Below, in pieces: positions 27,492 to 36,431 of a stretch of 64,000 nucleotides of DNA. The position numbers were made by a program, and so were the translations under genes. The notes beneath the pieces are model-generated. The model had not been told where the DNA came from and searched no databases. It saw only the letters and a list, made by a program, of their open reading frames with translations. The stretch covers positions 1-64,000 of the forward strand of contig VGSG01000007.1 of the NCBI GenBank assembly GCA_016875095.1, in the 5' to 3' direction. Numbering within the stretch: position 1 is the stretch's first letter; each line of letters opens with the position of its first letter. The stretch comes from Deltaproteobacteria bacterium (lineage in GTDB: Bacteria; Desulfobacterota; Desulfomonilia; Desulfomonilales; Desulfomonilaceae).

Positions 27492-28697
27492 ATGCGTGCG
27501 CTCTTCACCATGTGCTTATGCTGCCTTCCGGCTATTGTTTCGTCTCCGCAAGTTATGGCCCAGGCTCCTTCCCAGGAAGAGGCGGGCCCCCCGGCCCGGC
27601 CGGGATCGGACCAGCCTGCGGTCACCGAAGTGGGAAGCTCAGGTTTCAAGGTGGTCATACCTGAAGTGAAGATGAAGCAGATTCTCCGCGCCAGGCCCGC
27701 GCCTCGACCGGAAGAGCCGCGACCCGAGGGGTTTGACGAACGGGCGCCGGAGCCGAAGAAAGAGGAACCAATCCCCACGGCGACCCACACCCCCGAACGC
27801 GAATCGGCGCAGACAAAAGAACGTCTTGAGGTTGATGCAAAGCCTCCGACGACGCAGGAAGCCCCGTCCAAGCCCCGGGGCGTCTTCCCCTTCCCCACGC
27901 CCAAAGCGCCCGAAGACCTTATTGAGATAAGGCCGCTGCGAAAGGAAGTCCTCAGAGAAGGCCCACGCCCGAGCCAAGCCCCTGAGCTGGCCGAAGTCCA
28001 GCCCTCCAAAGCAGCTATCCCCCCGGCGTCGCTGGAAGCGGCCAAGGCGCCTGACGCCGCGGAGGCGAGCACGGTAATCCCGTTTGCCCACCGGCGAGAA
28101 ATGGCCATCATCCCCGGACCTCCGCCTACTCCTGCGCAGAGGACCGTGCGCGCACGCGAAGAGATACCCGACCGCAGGCCCTCCTCTGAGCCCGGGCCGG
28201 TCGAAGAGAGACCGACCCCTGAGGCGCAGGCGCCGGAGCCCGCGCAGATTCCTGAGCGACCCGCCCCATTGGAGAAGGCGCCCTCACCCCTGGATATAGC
28301 CGCCCGCGATCAACCCGAGGCCAAGGAATATCTGCAAGCCACGGCGCCTATTTTGGAAGAGCTGTCTCTCCTCATCACCAGGGTCCCCAGCCTGAAGATC
28401 GAAGATTATGACCCGAGCGAAGCAGGCAGCGGGGTAGTGCCCAAGGACATCCTGCTGAAAATGGATTCAGTCAAGAGGGACTTGCAGATCCTCGATTCGA
28501 AGACCTTCGCGATCATACCGCCCCCACAATACTCTCTGTTCCACTCCATGATCCGTGAGTCAATCACCCATACTCACCACGCGTGCAACGATATCATGGC
28601 CTTTTTCAACGACGCGGAGCCGGAATCGCTCACGGCTGTGCAAGGTCATCTCCTCAAGGCCAAGGAACTCATCCAGCGGGCGCGCCAGACCGGATGA
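27492..28697 (+). CDS. Secreted proline-rich protein, unknown family
   Basis: From the ATG at 27492 the protein has 401 residues. A signal peptide (MRALFTMCLCCLPAIV, then AQA) is followed by about 240 residues dominated by Pro, Glu, Arg and Ala, a low-complexity region that could span the periplasm. The last 130 residues (from about PLDIAARDQPEAKEYLQA) look like a folded four-helix domain with a conserved-looking HTHHACNDIMAFF. That His/Cys run could bind metal, which is speculative. An alternative start at 27411 would lack a signal peptide at the terminus. Confidence 0.72.
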   Translation: MRALFTMCLCCLPAIVSSPQVMAQAPSQEEAGPPARPGSDQPAVTEVGSSGFKVVIPEVKMKQILRARPAPRPEEPRPEGFDERAPEPKKEEPIPTATHTPERESAQTKERLEVDAKPPTTQEAPSKPRGVFPFPTPKAPEDLIEIRPLRKEVLREGPRPSQAPELAEVQPSKAAIPPASLEAAKAPDAAEASTVIPFAHRREMAIIPGPPPTPAQRTVRAREEIPDRRPSSEPGPVEERPTPEAQAPEPAQIPERPAPLEKAPSPLDIAARDQPEAKEYLQATAPILEELSLLITRVPSLKIEDYDPSEAGSGVVPKDILLKMDSVKRDLQILDSKTFAIIPPPQYSLFHSMIRESITHTHHACNDIMAFFNDAEPESLTAVQGHLLKAKELIQRARQTG

Positions 28698-28718
28698 CGG
28701 CGCCGACCGCCGGCACGG

Positions 28719-28896
28719 GAAAGCTACGACGATTCATGAAGTTTCCCGGGTTTGGCGAGCGCTCCCGGGCCTCGCTTTGGCGATCGGACGCGCGTTGTCG
28801 CGCACTGTTTTGGAGCGGGACTCATTTCCTCTCCTAACCGCCCCATATGCAGATCCGCCAAGGGCGCGTCATGCCGACAGCTTTCGTAGGCAGCCC
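28719..28896. repeat. Long dispersed repeat, copy A (gap 28698-29015)
   Basis: About 180 bp that align with 40321-40506. Shared blocks include GGCGAGCGCTCC, a GGAG...CTCA...CTCC hairpin (28812-28834), CCCCATA and CATGCCGAC. No intact gene is visible: reading frames of copy B are broken here. It fills most of the gap before cooT. Confidence 0.7.
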
Positions 28897-29015
28897 CCGC
28901 CATGTGTTATCCGTCGCGAAATACGATAGAATAGGCCAAGGGGGAAAGGGAGAGGCGAGAGTTATCCTCGCCGCGAAGGACCATATGTCGGGAACGAACC
29001 ACGCGAGGCGATCGA

Positions 29016-29207
29016 ATGTGCGAGTCAAACGCATACATAATCAATAAAGACGGCAAGGAAGAACTCCTCATGGAGAATGTGGACTACGTGAAACTCAATG
29101 GGGGGACGATTCTCCTCCGGACACTCTTTGGAGAAGAGAAGACTATCTCGGGGACGATCCGCGAGATGAACCTGAGCGGTCATCGAATCGTCCTGGAGCG
29201 TTCGTGA
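29016..29207 (+). CDS. cooT: CooT-family nickel-binding protein
   Basis: A 63-residue protein matching the CooT family, small SH3-like dimers that bind one Ni(II) through the conserved Cys2 after the initial Met (MCESNAY) and were first described with CO dehydrogenase maturation. Other family features are EELLMENVDYVKLNGG and the ending MNLSGHRIVLE. The ATG follows GAGGCGATC. No CO dehydrogenase is in the window, so it may serve another nickel enzyme such as a hydrogenase. A hairpin terminator follows. Confidence 0.87.
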   Translation: MCESNAYIINKDGKEELLMENVDYVKLNGGTILLRTLFGEEKTISGTIREMNLSGHRIVLERS

Positions 29208-29239
29208 GGATCTGCGGGGGGCCCTCTTGGCGGCTCGCT

Positions 29240-29264
29240 CAACCCCAAAGAGAGGGGTTGCTTT
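29240..29264 (+). terminator. Probable terminator after cooT
   Basis: CAACCCC (29240-29246) pairs with GGGGTTG (29254-29260) around AAAGAGA and is followed by CTTTGTGCTT. Confidence 0.5.
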
Positions 29265-29268
29265 GTGC

Positions 29269-29297
29269 TTGACACCGGCAGGACACCCCTGTAAAAG
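29269..29297 (+). promoter_or_regulatory. Putative promoter for the HNH gene
   Basis: A perfect TTGACA (29269-29274), a 17-nt spacer and TAAAAG (29292-29297), immediately after the cooT terminator. Confidence 0.55.
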
Positions 29298-29354
29298 AAT
29301 GAACATATCGGTGACATAGCCGAATCATCTCTAAGAGAAAAGGCTTGCGCATTG

Positions 29355-29867
29355 ATGTCAATGGACTCGGTCATCGTCTTGAACGCCACGTACGAGTTCC
29401 TTGGCCTCATACCGTGGAAACGGGCCATGGTCCTGCTCTTCAGTGGCAAAGTGGAAGTGGTAAAGGAGTCGGAAAGGGTGGTGAATACGGTCTCCGACAG
29501 CTTCCGGGTGCCGGCGATCGTCCGACTGCTTAAGTTCATCCGTCAGATCTACCGGAGAGAGGTCCCCTTTTCCCGTCGGAACATTTTGGTTCGGGACGGG
29601 TACGTGTGCCAGTACTGCGGCCGCGAATTCTCTTCGTGCGATCTGACCGTCGATCACATCATCCCCAGGGCTCGTGACGGCACCAACGAGTGGAATAACG
29701 TGGTAGCGTCTTGTCGCGGGTGCAACATGAGAAAAGGGGATCAGACTCCTCGAGAGGCGGGGATGCGCCTGCTACGCCGACCTTTCAAGCCTACCATCGC
29801 TGAATTTTTCACGCTCTACCTCAAACGAAAATTCGGCGTAGATCTTGCGGAACTTCTCAGCCTGTGA
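29355..29867 (+). CDS. HNH endonuclease family protein
   Basis: A 170-residue protein with an 80-residue N-terminal part typical of stand-alone HNH proteins (SVIVLNATYEFLGLIPWKRA) and a C-terminal HNH nuclease domain. The zinc-binding CQYCG pairs with CRGCN, and the active-site core is DLTVDHIIPRARDG...NEWNNVVASC. These cellular HNH proteins are common and their targets are mostly unknown. Starts at 29355 and 29361 (both ATG) are equally possible. No phage or restriction genes are beside it. Confidence 0.9.
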   Translation: MSMDSVIVLNATYEFLGLIPWKRAMVLLFSGKVEVVKESERVVNTVSDSFRVPAIVRLLKFIRQIYRREVPFSRRNILVRDGYVCQYCGREFSSCDLTVDHIIPRARDGTNEWNNVVASCRGCNMRKGDQTPREAGMRLLRRPFKPTIAEFFTLYLKRKFGVDLAELLSL

Positions 29868-30031
29868 GGCTGAGTCTACCCGCGTGTGCCCCGAGACAGA
29901 TATCCGACATCGCGCGTCGCTGAACGATCGTGTCAGCCCGAGGAGGCAGGTTGGTTCTCACTTTTCCCGCCGATTTGCCGCGGTGTAAACTTTTTCTTGG
30001 AAGGGCGCAGGAATCGTGATATGAGGGGGGC

Positions 30032-30104
30032 GCTTCTCAACATACTTTTCCATCCCAGTGGAACACACGAAACGGCCATTTAGATGCCGTTTTCGTGTTT
30101 TTAG
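30032..30104 (+). ncRNA. Candidate small RNA
   Basis: A promoter-like TTGGAA (29998-30003), 17-nt spacer and TATGAG (30021-30026) would start a transcript near 30032, ending about 75 nt later in the terminator at 30064-30104. No reading frame of note is inside. Type unknown; the promoter match is only moderate. Confidence 0.35.
30064..30104 (+). terminator. Strong rho-independent terminator
   Basis: CACGAAACGGC pairs with GCCGTTTTCGTG with one bulged base, loop CATTTAGAT, followed by TTTTT. No gene ends just upstream: the HNH stop is about 200 bp away. Confidence 0.7.
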
Positions 30105-30614
30105 AGGCCGAATAGAAGCGCCCGCCCCTGTTGCAGTTAGGAATACGTTTTTTGATTTGCCATTTCGGCTAGTTAAGTGCTTTGTCTCGCCAATGGTGAT
30201 CGAGACACCATCAACCTCTCGGTTTGCTTTAAATATTTTTCGTTCGTATTTGTCAACCTCTTTTTTTTAATTTTCCTGCATGTTGGCGTTTTTTCCGAGA
30301 AAATAAATTATGTGCCTGGGCCAGGGCGACTCAACCCCAGCGCGCTCCCCCAAAGACCTCGCACTCTAAGCATGTCGGAGCACACGCCCTGATGTCTCCG
30401 AAGGCCCGATCAAAGCCGTACTCAGCGCGCATCGGCAGCCAAGAGTCTTCTTCATTGGTTACGGGCGTGGCGCCGGATTTCTACTCGGAGGCCCAACGAC
30501 ATGTGGCCTGCGCCACGTGCTTGGTCCTCACTCAAGAGGCGTTACGCGCCGGAGGATTTCCTTTAGGGAAAATTCGGACATCATTTTCCGCCATTCGGTA
30601 TAGAATGCGCGCTT

Positions 30615-32288
30615 ATGCGACGCCTGGAACACCAATCTGGAGTTTCGCCCGCGGCAGGTCTGAGCAATCTCTCCTCGGTCGAGATGCCAGCGCCCACCTG
30701 GGGCGCGGGGGCGGTCCTCTCGCCGTTTCGCGACCTCGGCGACCTGCTCCAGGGCCTGCCAACGCGCAAAGTTGGAATCGCCTTGACCGCGTGCGTTATT
30801 GCGCAGTTTCTGCTCATCATAAACGGATCGTGGACCGCGACACCTGACAGCGCGCTCTACCTTTCCCTCGCCCGATCGTTGGCCTCGGGCCGGGGGTACA
30901 TGTTTAATGGAGAGCCTCACACGCTGGTTCCTCCTGGTTTTGCGGCGGTGTTGGCAGGAGCTTCAGCCCTGTTCGGGGAGAGTTTCCTCACGTACCGCTG
31001 CCTTATGGCGGCATTGGGATTCCTTACGGCATTTGCGGGCTATCTGCTCGTCCGCCGGCTGTGCGGGAAGTCAGCCGCTCTGCTCGTCGGGGGCGCTTTT
31101 GCCCTGAACCATGCGCTCCTGGAAAATTCCGCGCTCACGCTCTCGGATGTTCCATTTGCCCTGAGCTGCCTTATGGGCCTGCATGTCGCGCTTTGGGCCG
31201 CGGATACTTCCCCGTGCTTGCCCGCGGCGCTCATAGCGGGTCTTGTCTTGGGAGTTTCTCCGCTGCTGCGGATTAATGGGCTTGCGGTTCCCATCGCGGC
31301 TGTGTTCTTTCTCTGGAGCGCATGGAAAGGTTTGAGCCTGTCGCGGCGAATATTCCTGAGTGTAGCGGTCCTGGTGTGCGCGTACGCTCCGTGGATTATG
31401 TGGGAGTGGTGGAAGTCGGCCTTTCCCGCGTCGTTCGGTGAGGGAACGTACTACGGCGCGGTTGCGGGTCGGAACCTGGGGACTCAGATTTCCGTAATAC
31501 TCATGGCGTTGTGGGGCTACGCTCCCGAGACTTTCTATGCCGTGACCGGCGTGACGATGAGGACCGGCTTTGTGGAGCTGATCGTGCCCGCGGTGATTCT
31601 CCTGGGGCTGGTGGAAGCTTTCCGCAGGGGGGATCGTCTACTCACACCATTTGTGGCCTTGCAGTACGCGGGTCTCTCATTGTCGTCGGCAGGAAGCCGA
31701 TACCTGATCATGGCCATACCGGCCCTGTATATTCTGCTCGCCCTGGGCATCGTCAGGATAATTCGCGGGCTGAACAGCCGAGGCCTGACCGGCGTAAGCG
31801 CCCGACCGGTTCTGGTTGTAGTTTTCTCAGCGCTGATACTGCTGAATGTGGGACATAATTTTGTGACTGTATACCACGTGCGCGCGGCATTGGAATTTGG
31901 CGGCCCTGAATCTCAACGCAGTCTCCCGTTCTTCTCAGCCGCGCGATGGCTCAAAGAGAACGCTCCCAATGCGCCGGTTTTGAGCACCCATCCGCGAATC
32001 ATTCATTACCTCTCGGGGAATCGCACGATCCCGCTTTCGAGGGCCGGTGTCCCGGAAACACTCACCTGGGTCCAATCCGGGGACGACATCCGCCATCTGA
32101 TCACGGAACGCCAGCCGGGATTCGTCTTTGCGGACACAAAGAACCCGCATCTGTATCCGCATGCCGTCAAAGGCCTCGGCGATCTGAGTCTGCAACTGCA
32201 AGAGATCCAAGGCATAGACCCATCGGCTCGTTACCGCCTCTTTAGAATCATTTACCCGGCCGATAGTCGAAAGGGGGAGGCCAAGTGA
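30615..32288 (+). CDS. GT39-like membrane glycosyltransferase
   Basis: A 557-residue polytopic protein of the ArnT/PMT (GT39) kind, which moves sugars from polyprenyl phosphate donors. After a 60-residue soluble start there are about 10-12 hydrophobic helices. The first external loop has the family Asp-containing WTATPDSALYLSLARSLASG, with GYMFNGEPHTLVPPGFA after it. A soluble C-terminal part (about 430-557) contains WLKENAPNAPVLSTHPRI. TATAGAAT just before the ATG at 30615 suggests a very short leader, or a start at Met24 (30684). The PfkB gene overlaps its stop by 4 bp. Confidence 0.8.
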   Translation: MRRLEHQSGVSPAAGLSNLSSVEMPAPTWGAGAVLSPFRDLGDLLQGLPTRKVGIALTACVIAQFLLIINGSWTATPDSALYLSLARSLASGRGYMFNGEPHTLVPPGFAAVLAGASALFGESFLTYRCLMAALGFLTAFAGYLLVRRLCGKSAALLVGGAFALNHALLENSALTLSDVPFALSCLMGLHVALWAADTSPCLPAALIAGLVLGVSPLLRINGLAVPIAAVFFLWSAWKGLSLSRRIFLSVAVLVCAYAPWIMWEWWKSAFPASFGEGTYYGAVAGRNLGTQISVILMALWGYAPETFYAVTGVTMRTGFVELIVPAVILLGLVEAFRRGDRLLTPFVALQYAGLSLSSAGSRYLIMAIPALYILLALGIVRIIRGLNSRGLTGVSARPVLVVVFSALILLNVGHNFVTVYHVRAALEFGGPESQRSLPFFSAARWLKENAPNAPVLSTHPRIIHYLSGNRTIPLSRAGVPETLTWVQSGDDIRHLITERQPGFVFADTKNPHLYPHAVKGLGDLSLQLQEIQGIDPSARYRLFRIIYPADSRKGEAK

Positions 32289-33292
32289 CCTTGGATGTCA
32301 TAGGTTTTGGATCTCTCAACCTGGATGAATTCTGGGAGGCGCCCCAGGACTTTCTCCGCGCCTATGGGCTGGAGCCCGGTAGGGAATATGTCCGGGACGT
32401 CGCATGGTTCGCAAAAGTATATCCTGAATTGCAAAGTCGCGGGAAGCTCAAGGGCCGCGATCCGGGGGGGTCCGCGGCCAACATGATTGCCGCGCTGGCT
32501 CGGATGGGTTTCCGCACGGGGTTTTGGGGGTCTACGGGCAAAGATGACGCGCCTCTCATGAGGTTGGAGGAATTGGGCCGACCGGATGATCTTCGCGTGG
32601 GCCTCCGTGAACTGCCCGCAGGCCGCTGCCTGGCCCTCATCGCGGATGCGGATCGACAGAGGGACCGAGCGCTGGTCATTCTGCCCAATGCAAACGATCT
32701 TGCCGGATCGGACGATTTGGAGTTGGGGTACTTCGCTCAGGCCGGCTGGGCGCACCTTACGTCCTTTGTGGCGGATGGTCCGCTGAGCGCGCAGATCTCT
32801 CTGGTGGAACTCCTCCCGGCTCATGTGAACGTGAGTTTCGATCCCGGCGCGGTCTACGCGCCAAGGGGATTGGCGCAACTCGCGCCTTTGCTCCGAAGGA
32901 CCAATGTGCTCTTTGTCGCGGAAGAAGAGCTTGTGGAGCTCACGGGCTTGCCTGACAGGGAGCGAGCCGTCACAGAGTTCCTGGGCATGGACGTGGCAAC
33001 GGTGGTTGTCAAGCTGGGTGAGCGAGGAATCATGGCATTTGAAAAGCGCGCCTCTTATTTTCAGCCCGCGGTGATCCCCGCGATTATCAAAGATCGCACC
33101 GGCGCGGGCGATGTGGCCGCCGCGGGTTTTATGGCCGGGTTAATCCGAGGCTTCAACCTGCCGGAGTGTCTGGAAATTGCCGCCGCTGCCGCGTCCAGGA
33201 GTTTGGAGGGATTCGGTCGATCCGCGTACCCGGACGAACGCTTTTTCCGTGAGATGGCTTCCCGCGTGAAGAGCCGCATTTCAACCGCTTAG
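32285..33292 (+). CDS. PfkB-family carbohydrate or nucleoside kinase
   Basis: A 335-residue ribokinase-fold kinase. The N-terminal GFGSLNLDEFWE and PGGSAANMIAALARMG hold the first family signature, and DRTGAGDVAAAGFMAGLIRG near 263-282 holds the second with the catalytic Asp. The substrate is not evident; an unusual 40-residue insertion after the first strand (residues 15-55) may shape it. The GTG start at 32285 overlaps the glycosyltransferase stop, and the HAD gene follows 22 bp later, so the three form one operon. Confidence 0.88.
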   Translation: MTLDVIGFGSLNLDEFWEAPQDFLRAYGLEPGREYVRDVAWFAKVYPELQSRGKLKGRDPGGSAANMIAALARMGFRTGFWGSTGKDDAPLMRLEELGRPDDLRVGLRELPAGRCLALIADADRQRDRALVILPNANDLAGSDDLELGYFAQAGWAHLTSFVADGPLSAQISLVELLPAHVNVSFDPGAVYAPRGLAQLAPLLRRTNVLFVAEEELVELTGLPDRERAVTEFLGMDVATVVVKLGERGIMAFEKRASYFQPAVIPAIIKDRTGAGDVAAAGFMAGLIRGFNLPECLEIAAAAASRSLEGFGRSAYPDERFFREMASRVKSRISTA

Positions 33293-33314
33293 AACCGTCT
33301 ATGAAGGGGTAATC

Positions 33315-34316
33315 ATGCCAAGCGACAGCAAGAACGTCTTCGTCACGGATTGCGAAGGGCCCATCACCAGGAACGACAACGCGGCGGAGCTTGCGGAAGC
33401 CTTCATCCCACGCGGAGATGAGTTCTTCCGACGCATCAGCCTGTATGACGACTATTTGGCGGAGATCGTGCGAAAACCGGGTTACAAGGCGGGAGATACT
33501 CTGAGGCTCATTCTGCCATTCTTCAAGGCGTTCGGGCTGGATCAGAGGGCCATGACGGACTACTCCCGGCGAAACATAGAGATTATCCCTGAAGCGGATA
33601 CCGTTCTCAGGGAGATACTCAGTTTCGCTCCCGCATATATTGTGAGCACGAGCTATTCGCCGTACGTGCTGGCGGTGTGCGACGCAATTGAGTTTCCATT
33701 CGGCAATGCTTTTTGCACGGCAGTCAATCTGGACGAGTACGACCTGCCGACGTCCGAAGAACGCGAGTTGCGCCGCATCCACAATCTGATCCTGGACCTC
33801 CCTGGTTTTTCCTTACCGGCGGACGCCCGAAGGCCCGAAGACCTCCGAGAAAAGGATATTGCAGCGCTTGCGGAATATGACCGAATATTCTGGGATCAGC
33901 TTCCGAAGATGCAAATCAACAGGATTATCCAAGAGGTGAATCCCATCGGCGGACGGGAAAAAGCCAATGCGGTTCGGGTCATCGCGGAAGCCCGGGGGGT
34001 ACCGCTCAGCAACGTCATGTATGTGGGTGACAGCATCACGGACGTGGATGCGTTCCGCCTCGTGGGGGCGGCGGAGGGGATCACGGTATCTTTCAACGGC
34101 AACCATTGGGCTGTGCGAGAGGCCTCGTTCGCGGTGACTGCGCGTAACGCCCGCCCCTTGAGCTGGCTCGCAAGGCTTTTCATGGACCGCGGCCGCGAAG
34201 CGTTCCAGGATCTGACAATGAGCGAAATAACCTCGCAAAATGTCCAACAGATTTCAACATACAGCAGTCGCGTGCGCAAAGAGGTCCGAAGCGAAAAAAT
34301 AGGCCGCCTGGGGTAA
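33315..34316 (+). CDS. HAD-superfamily hydrolase, COG4030/EhaR-like
   Basis: A 333-residue HAD phosphatase-like protein. Motif I is FVTDCEGPITRND, with D-x-E where most HAD phosphatases have D-x-D; a conserved STSYSP carries motif II, and GDSITDVDAFR near 239-249 carries motif IV. A CEGP-type motif I is, as I recall, typical of an archaeal-type family (COG4030, related to EhaR), but I could not check. The ATG follows GAAGGGGTAATC. Its place after a PfkB kinase suggests a sugar-phosphate cycle. Confidence 0.78.
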   Translation: MPSDSKNVFVTDCEGPITRNDNAAELAEAFIPRGDEFFRRISLYDDYLAEIVRKPGYKAGDTLRLILPFFKAFGLDQRAMTDYSRRNIEIIPEADTVLREILSFAPAYIVSTSYSPYVLAVCDAIEFPFGNAFCTAVNLDEYDLPTSEERELRRIHNLILDLPGFSLPADARRPEDLREKDIAALAEYDRIFWDQLPKMQINRIIQEVNPIGGREKANAVRVIAEARGVPLSNVMYVGDSITDVDAFRLVGAAEGITVSFNGNHWAVREASFAVTARNARPLSWLARLFMDRGREAFQDLTMSEITSQNVQQISTYSSRVRKEVRSEKIGRLG

Positions 34317-34350
34317 GACGATTCCACAGCCTAAGAGCCTTTGAAGGAGT

Positions 34351-35685
34351 CTAATGGATGTAGGGGATAAAGCGCCAGGCTCGTTTGCGGTATTCTTCGT
34401 ATTCAGGGAATTTCTCGAGCAGGATCGCTTCTTCCTTAACTCCCTTGAGCACATACAGGATCGCGACCGCGGCCCAAATCGGTATAAAGAAGTGACTCCC
34501 GAAGCAGAGCACGTATCCGGCCAGGCCCAGCGCTACTCCGGAATACATCGGATGCCGTATGTGCGCATACACGCCGGTCTGAATGAGCGTGCCGCTTCGT
34601 CTGGGAGCCGCGTACACCCGGAAATTCCTGCCCAACGCCAACAAGCTGAGGATACCGAGGGTGAGACCAGTCAACCCCAGCACGGAACCGATCCCCAGTT
34701 GGGCCGCTGAGGCGCTCCTGTCAAAGAGAGTCCCCTCCAGGGGCGCGCCGACGAGCGTCAGGAGGATCAGGATGACATAACCATGAGTGATAGTCCGGAG
34801 ATCCTCTCCTCGTCGGGACGGGTCCCTATGGGCTCGAGTAAGCGAGAAGGGGCCTTCATGTTTTCGGCCTCGTTCCAGCAGCATCAGATACAGTATCCCC
34901 CAGCTCAGGTTGTAAACCGTCTGAAAACCCATGCGACGCAGCATCACGGCAATGGCGGGAGAGCGATGACCGGAGAAGCACGCTACAAGGACCGGCCTAT
35001 CTTTCGGCTTATGCTGAGCCGCTTCTGCCAAGCCCTTTCCCCAAGGGTAGTTTTCCGCCCCTTGAAGTCGATTCCAGTGGAATTCCGACTTGGTGCGCAC
35101 ATCCACGATCCACGTGTCCTCAGGGAGGGATCTGAGTCGCCACGGCAGGAGGGGCTTCGCGCGGCCGGCTAAGGTAATCAGGTCGCCCCCGAGCATCACG
35201 TGACCCAAAAGGAATGAGATCCGGCGCCCGCGCTCTCCCACTCCGTTGAGCAGCTCCTCACTTCGGAGTCTGGCCACGAGCAAAGCGGTTTGGGCGAGAT
35301 ACACGAGTAAGAGAAGAGCCCAGGACAGCCATACCTCAGTGGTTCCCGTTTCTATGCACACCGCGAGCAGCCCGAGAACTATCGAGGTGGTGACGGGATG
35401 GAGCAAATGCGTGGCATGAATTTGGGTAAAGAGATGGGAATTACGGCTCAGCGAGGGCAGGAACAAGAAATAACTCAGCAGGCCGGCCAAGGAAAAGATA
35501 AAGAGAAGCGCGGCCGGAAGCGCCACGAGGATGGCGATAACCGATCGGATCGCACGAACCTGGCTCTCTGAAACTCCCGGCGCCCATACTCCGACGACCG
35601 CCACAACAGCGGCGGTCACGTAGGCCACGATGGTGAGCACGTGGCGCTCGATTATCCATTCAGCCCATGACTCTCTTGGTTGCAC
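34351..35685 (-). CDS. Membrane fusion: rhodanese domain plus isoprenylcysteine-type methyltransferase
   Basis: A 444-residue protein with three recognisable parts. Residues 15-165 hold four hydrophobic helices. Residues about 190-290 are a rhodanese domain with WIVDVRTKSEFH and an active-site cysteine in VACFSGHRSPA. The last 150 residues contain helices and the ICMT/PEMT-like end HIRHPMYSGVALG...FPEYEEYRKR. The methyltransferase part would bind SAM and act on a lipid-exposed substrate; the rhodanese would move sulfur. The combination is unusual. No partner gene is evident; it is convergent with the HAD operon. Confidence 0.85.
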   Translation of the reverse strand: MQPRESWAEWIIERHVLTIVAYVTAAVVAVVGVWAPGVSESQVRAIRSVIAILVALPAALLFIFSLAGLLSYFLFLPSLSRNSHLFTQIHATHLLHPVTTSIVLGLLAVCIETGTTEVWLSWALLLLVYLAQTALLVARLRSEELLNGVGERGRRISFLLGHVMLGGDLITLAGRAKPLLPWRLRSLPEDTWIVDVRTKSEFHWNRLQGAENYPWGKGLAEAAQHKPKDRPVLVACFSGHRSPAIAVMLRRMGFQTVYNLSWGILYLMLLERGRKHEGPFSLTRAHRDPSRRGEDLRTITHGYVILILLTLVGAPLEGTLFDRSASAAQLGIGSVLGLTGLTLGILSLLALGRNFRVYAAPRRSGTLIQTGVYAHIRHPMYSGVALGLAGYVLCFGSHFFIPIWAAVAILYVLKGVKEEAILLEKFPEYEEYRKRAWRFIPYIH

Positions 35686-35827
35686 CGCGCTGCCGGAAAT
35701 CGTCTCGCCCTCCTTAAGATCATGCTCGTAGGGGGTGATGTGCCCATACCGCGAAAGGAGAGCTCATTCAACATGAATCATCGCCCGCGGTTCAATCAAC
35801 CGGCGGCGCGGGGCTCATTCCGCAGCG

Positions 35828-36028
35828 CTATTTCCGTTGCATTCGTCTGAGCTTTTTGAGGAGCCGTTTTCGAGCGGCCATCGCCTTTCTTTTTCGCTTC
35901 ACGCTCGGTTTTTCGTATGCGCGTCGCTTCTTGGTCTCCGTGAGCACCCCTGATTTCTGCACTTGCTTCTTAAAGCGACGCAACGCGTTTTCAAACGGTT
36001 CGTCTTCCCTGACGTAGACTCCGGGCAT
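35828..36028 (-). CDS. rpsU: 30S ribosomal protein S21
   Basis: A 66-residue S21: [20 protein letters not shown] at the start, then [18 protein letters not shown] and a very basic tail, all standard. The ATG at 36028 follows AAAAGGAGAGG. S21 is needed for initiation of many messages. It stands alone, not next to dnaG or rpoD. Confidence 0.97.
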   Translation of the reverse strand: MPGVYVREDEPFENALRRFKKQVQKSGVLTETKKRRAYEKPSVKRKRKAMAARKRLLKKLRRMQRK

Positions 36029-36431
36029 TCAGATCCTCTCCTTTTGAGAACTTGTTGGTTATGCGCGCATCATCCAAACGCGTGCGGCGGCAGGGACCTT
36101 CCACGTTTTGGTCCGTGTCGCGGCTTCCCCGCCTGTCACGAATTGTGGACTTGCTGGTATGTCGGCGCCAAAAGCCGGAAACACTCTCGCCTGATGAGGG
36201 AGAGCGTCCGTGGCGCCTATGCCTGACTTGCTGGCCCCGGCTGGAGTATCAAATCCCTTCTATTACGCGACTGATTACGTCGCGCCCCGAATAAGATTCG
36301 GAGAGAGAGTCCGACAGTGGCGCGGGCAGGGCGCCCGCCACTTCATCTTTTCAACATAGACAGAAAAGCTCTGATCGTCAAGCCCAAATCCCGCGCTTGC
36401 GCAAACATCCCGTCAAGAACGGTAAGGCGCC
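36029..36431. other. 403-bp gap with palindromes
   Basis: No gene is seen. A hairpin AGTGGCG...CGCCACT-type sits at 36316-36342 and is related to the double-hairpin repeats at 9556 and 54459. A perfect 9-bp stem GGTAAGGCG/CGCCTTACC spans the pyrE-like stop (36421-36447). Confidence 0.5.

Larger units (their letters stand above)
29868..30614. other. 747-bp gene-free region with AT-rich island
   Basis: No convincing protein gene is present. It contains an sRNA-like unit ending in a strong terminator (30032-30104) and then an AT-rich stretch (about 30135-30320) with long T runs, unlike the GC-rich neighbours. At 30184-30211 two mutually exclusive stems overlap: GTCTCG/CGAGAC and ATGGTG/CACCAT. 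Confidence 0.6.

Noticed and set aside
28555-28929. 124-aa ORF over repeat copy A
   Set aside because: Frame differs from that of copy B and runs over the end of the proline-rich gene; not conserved as protein.
30392-30920. ORFs of 130-151 aa before the GT39 gene
   Set aside because: No ribosome site or family motif; they overlap the promoter-like region and the GT39 start.
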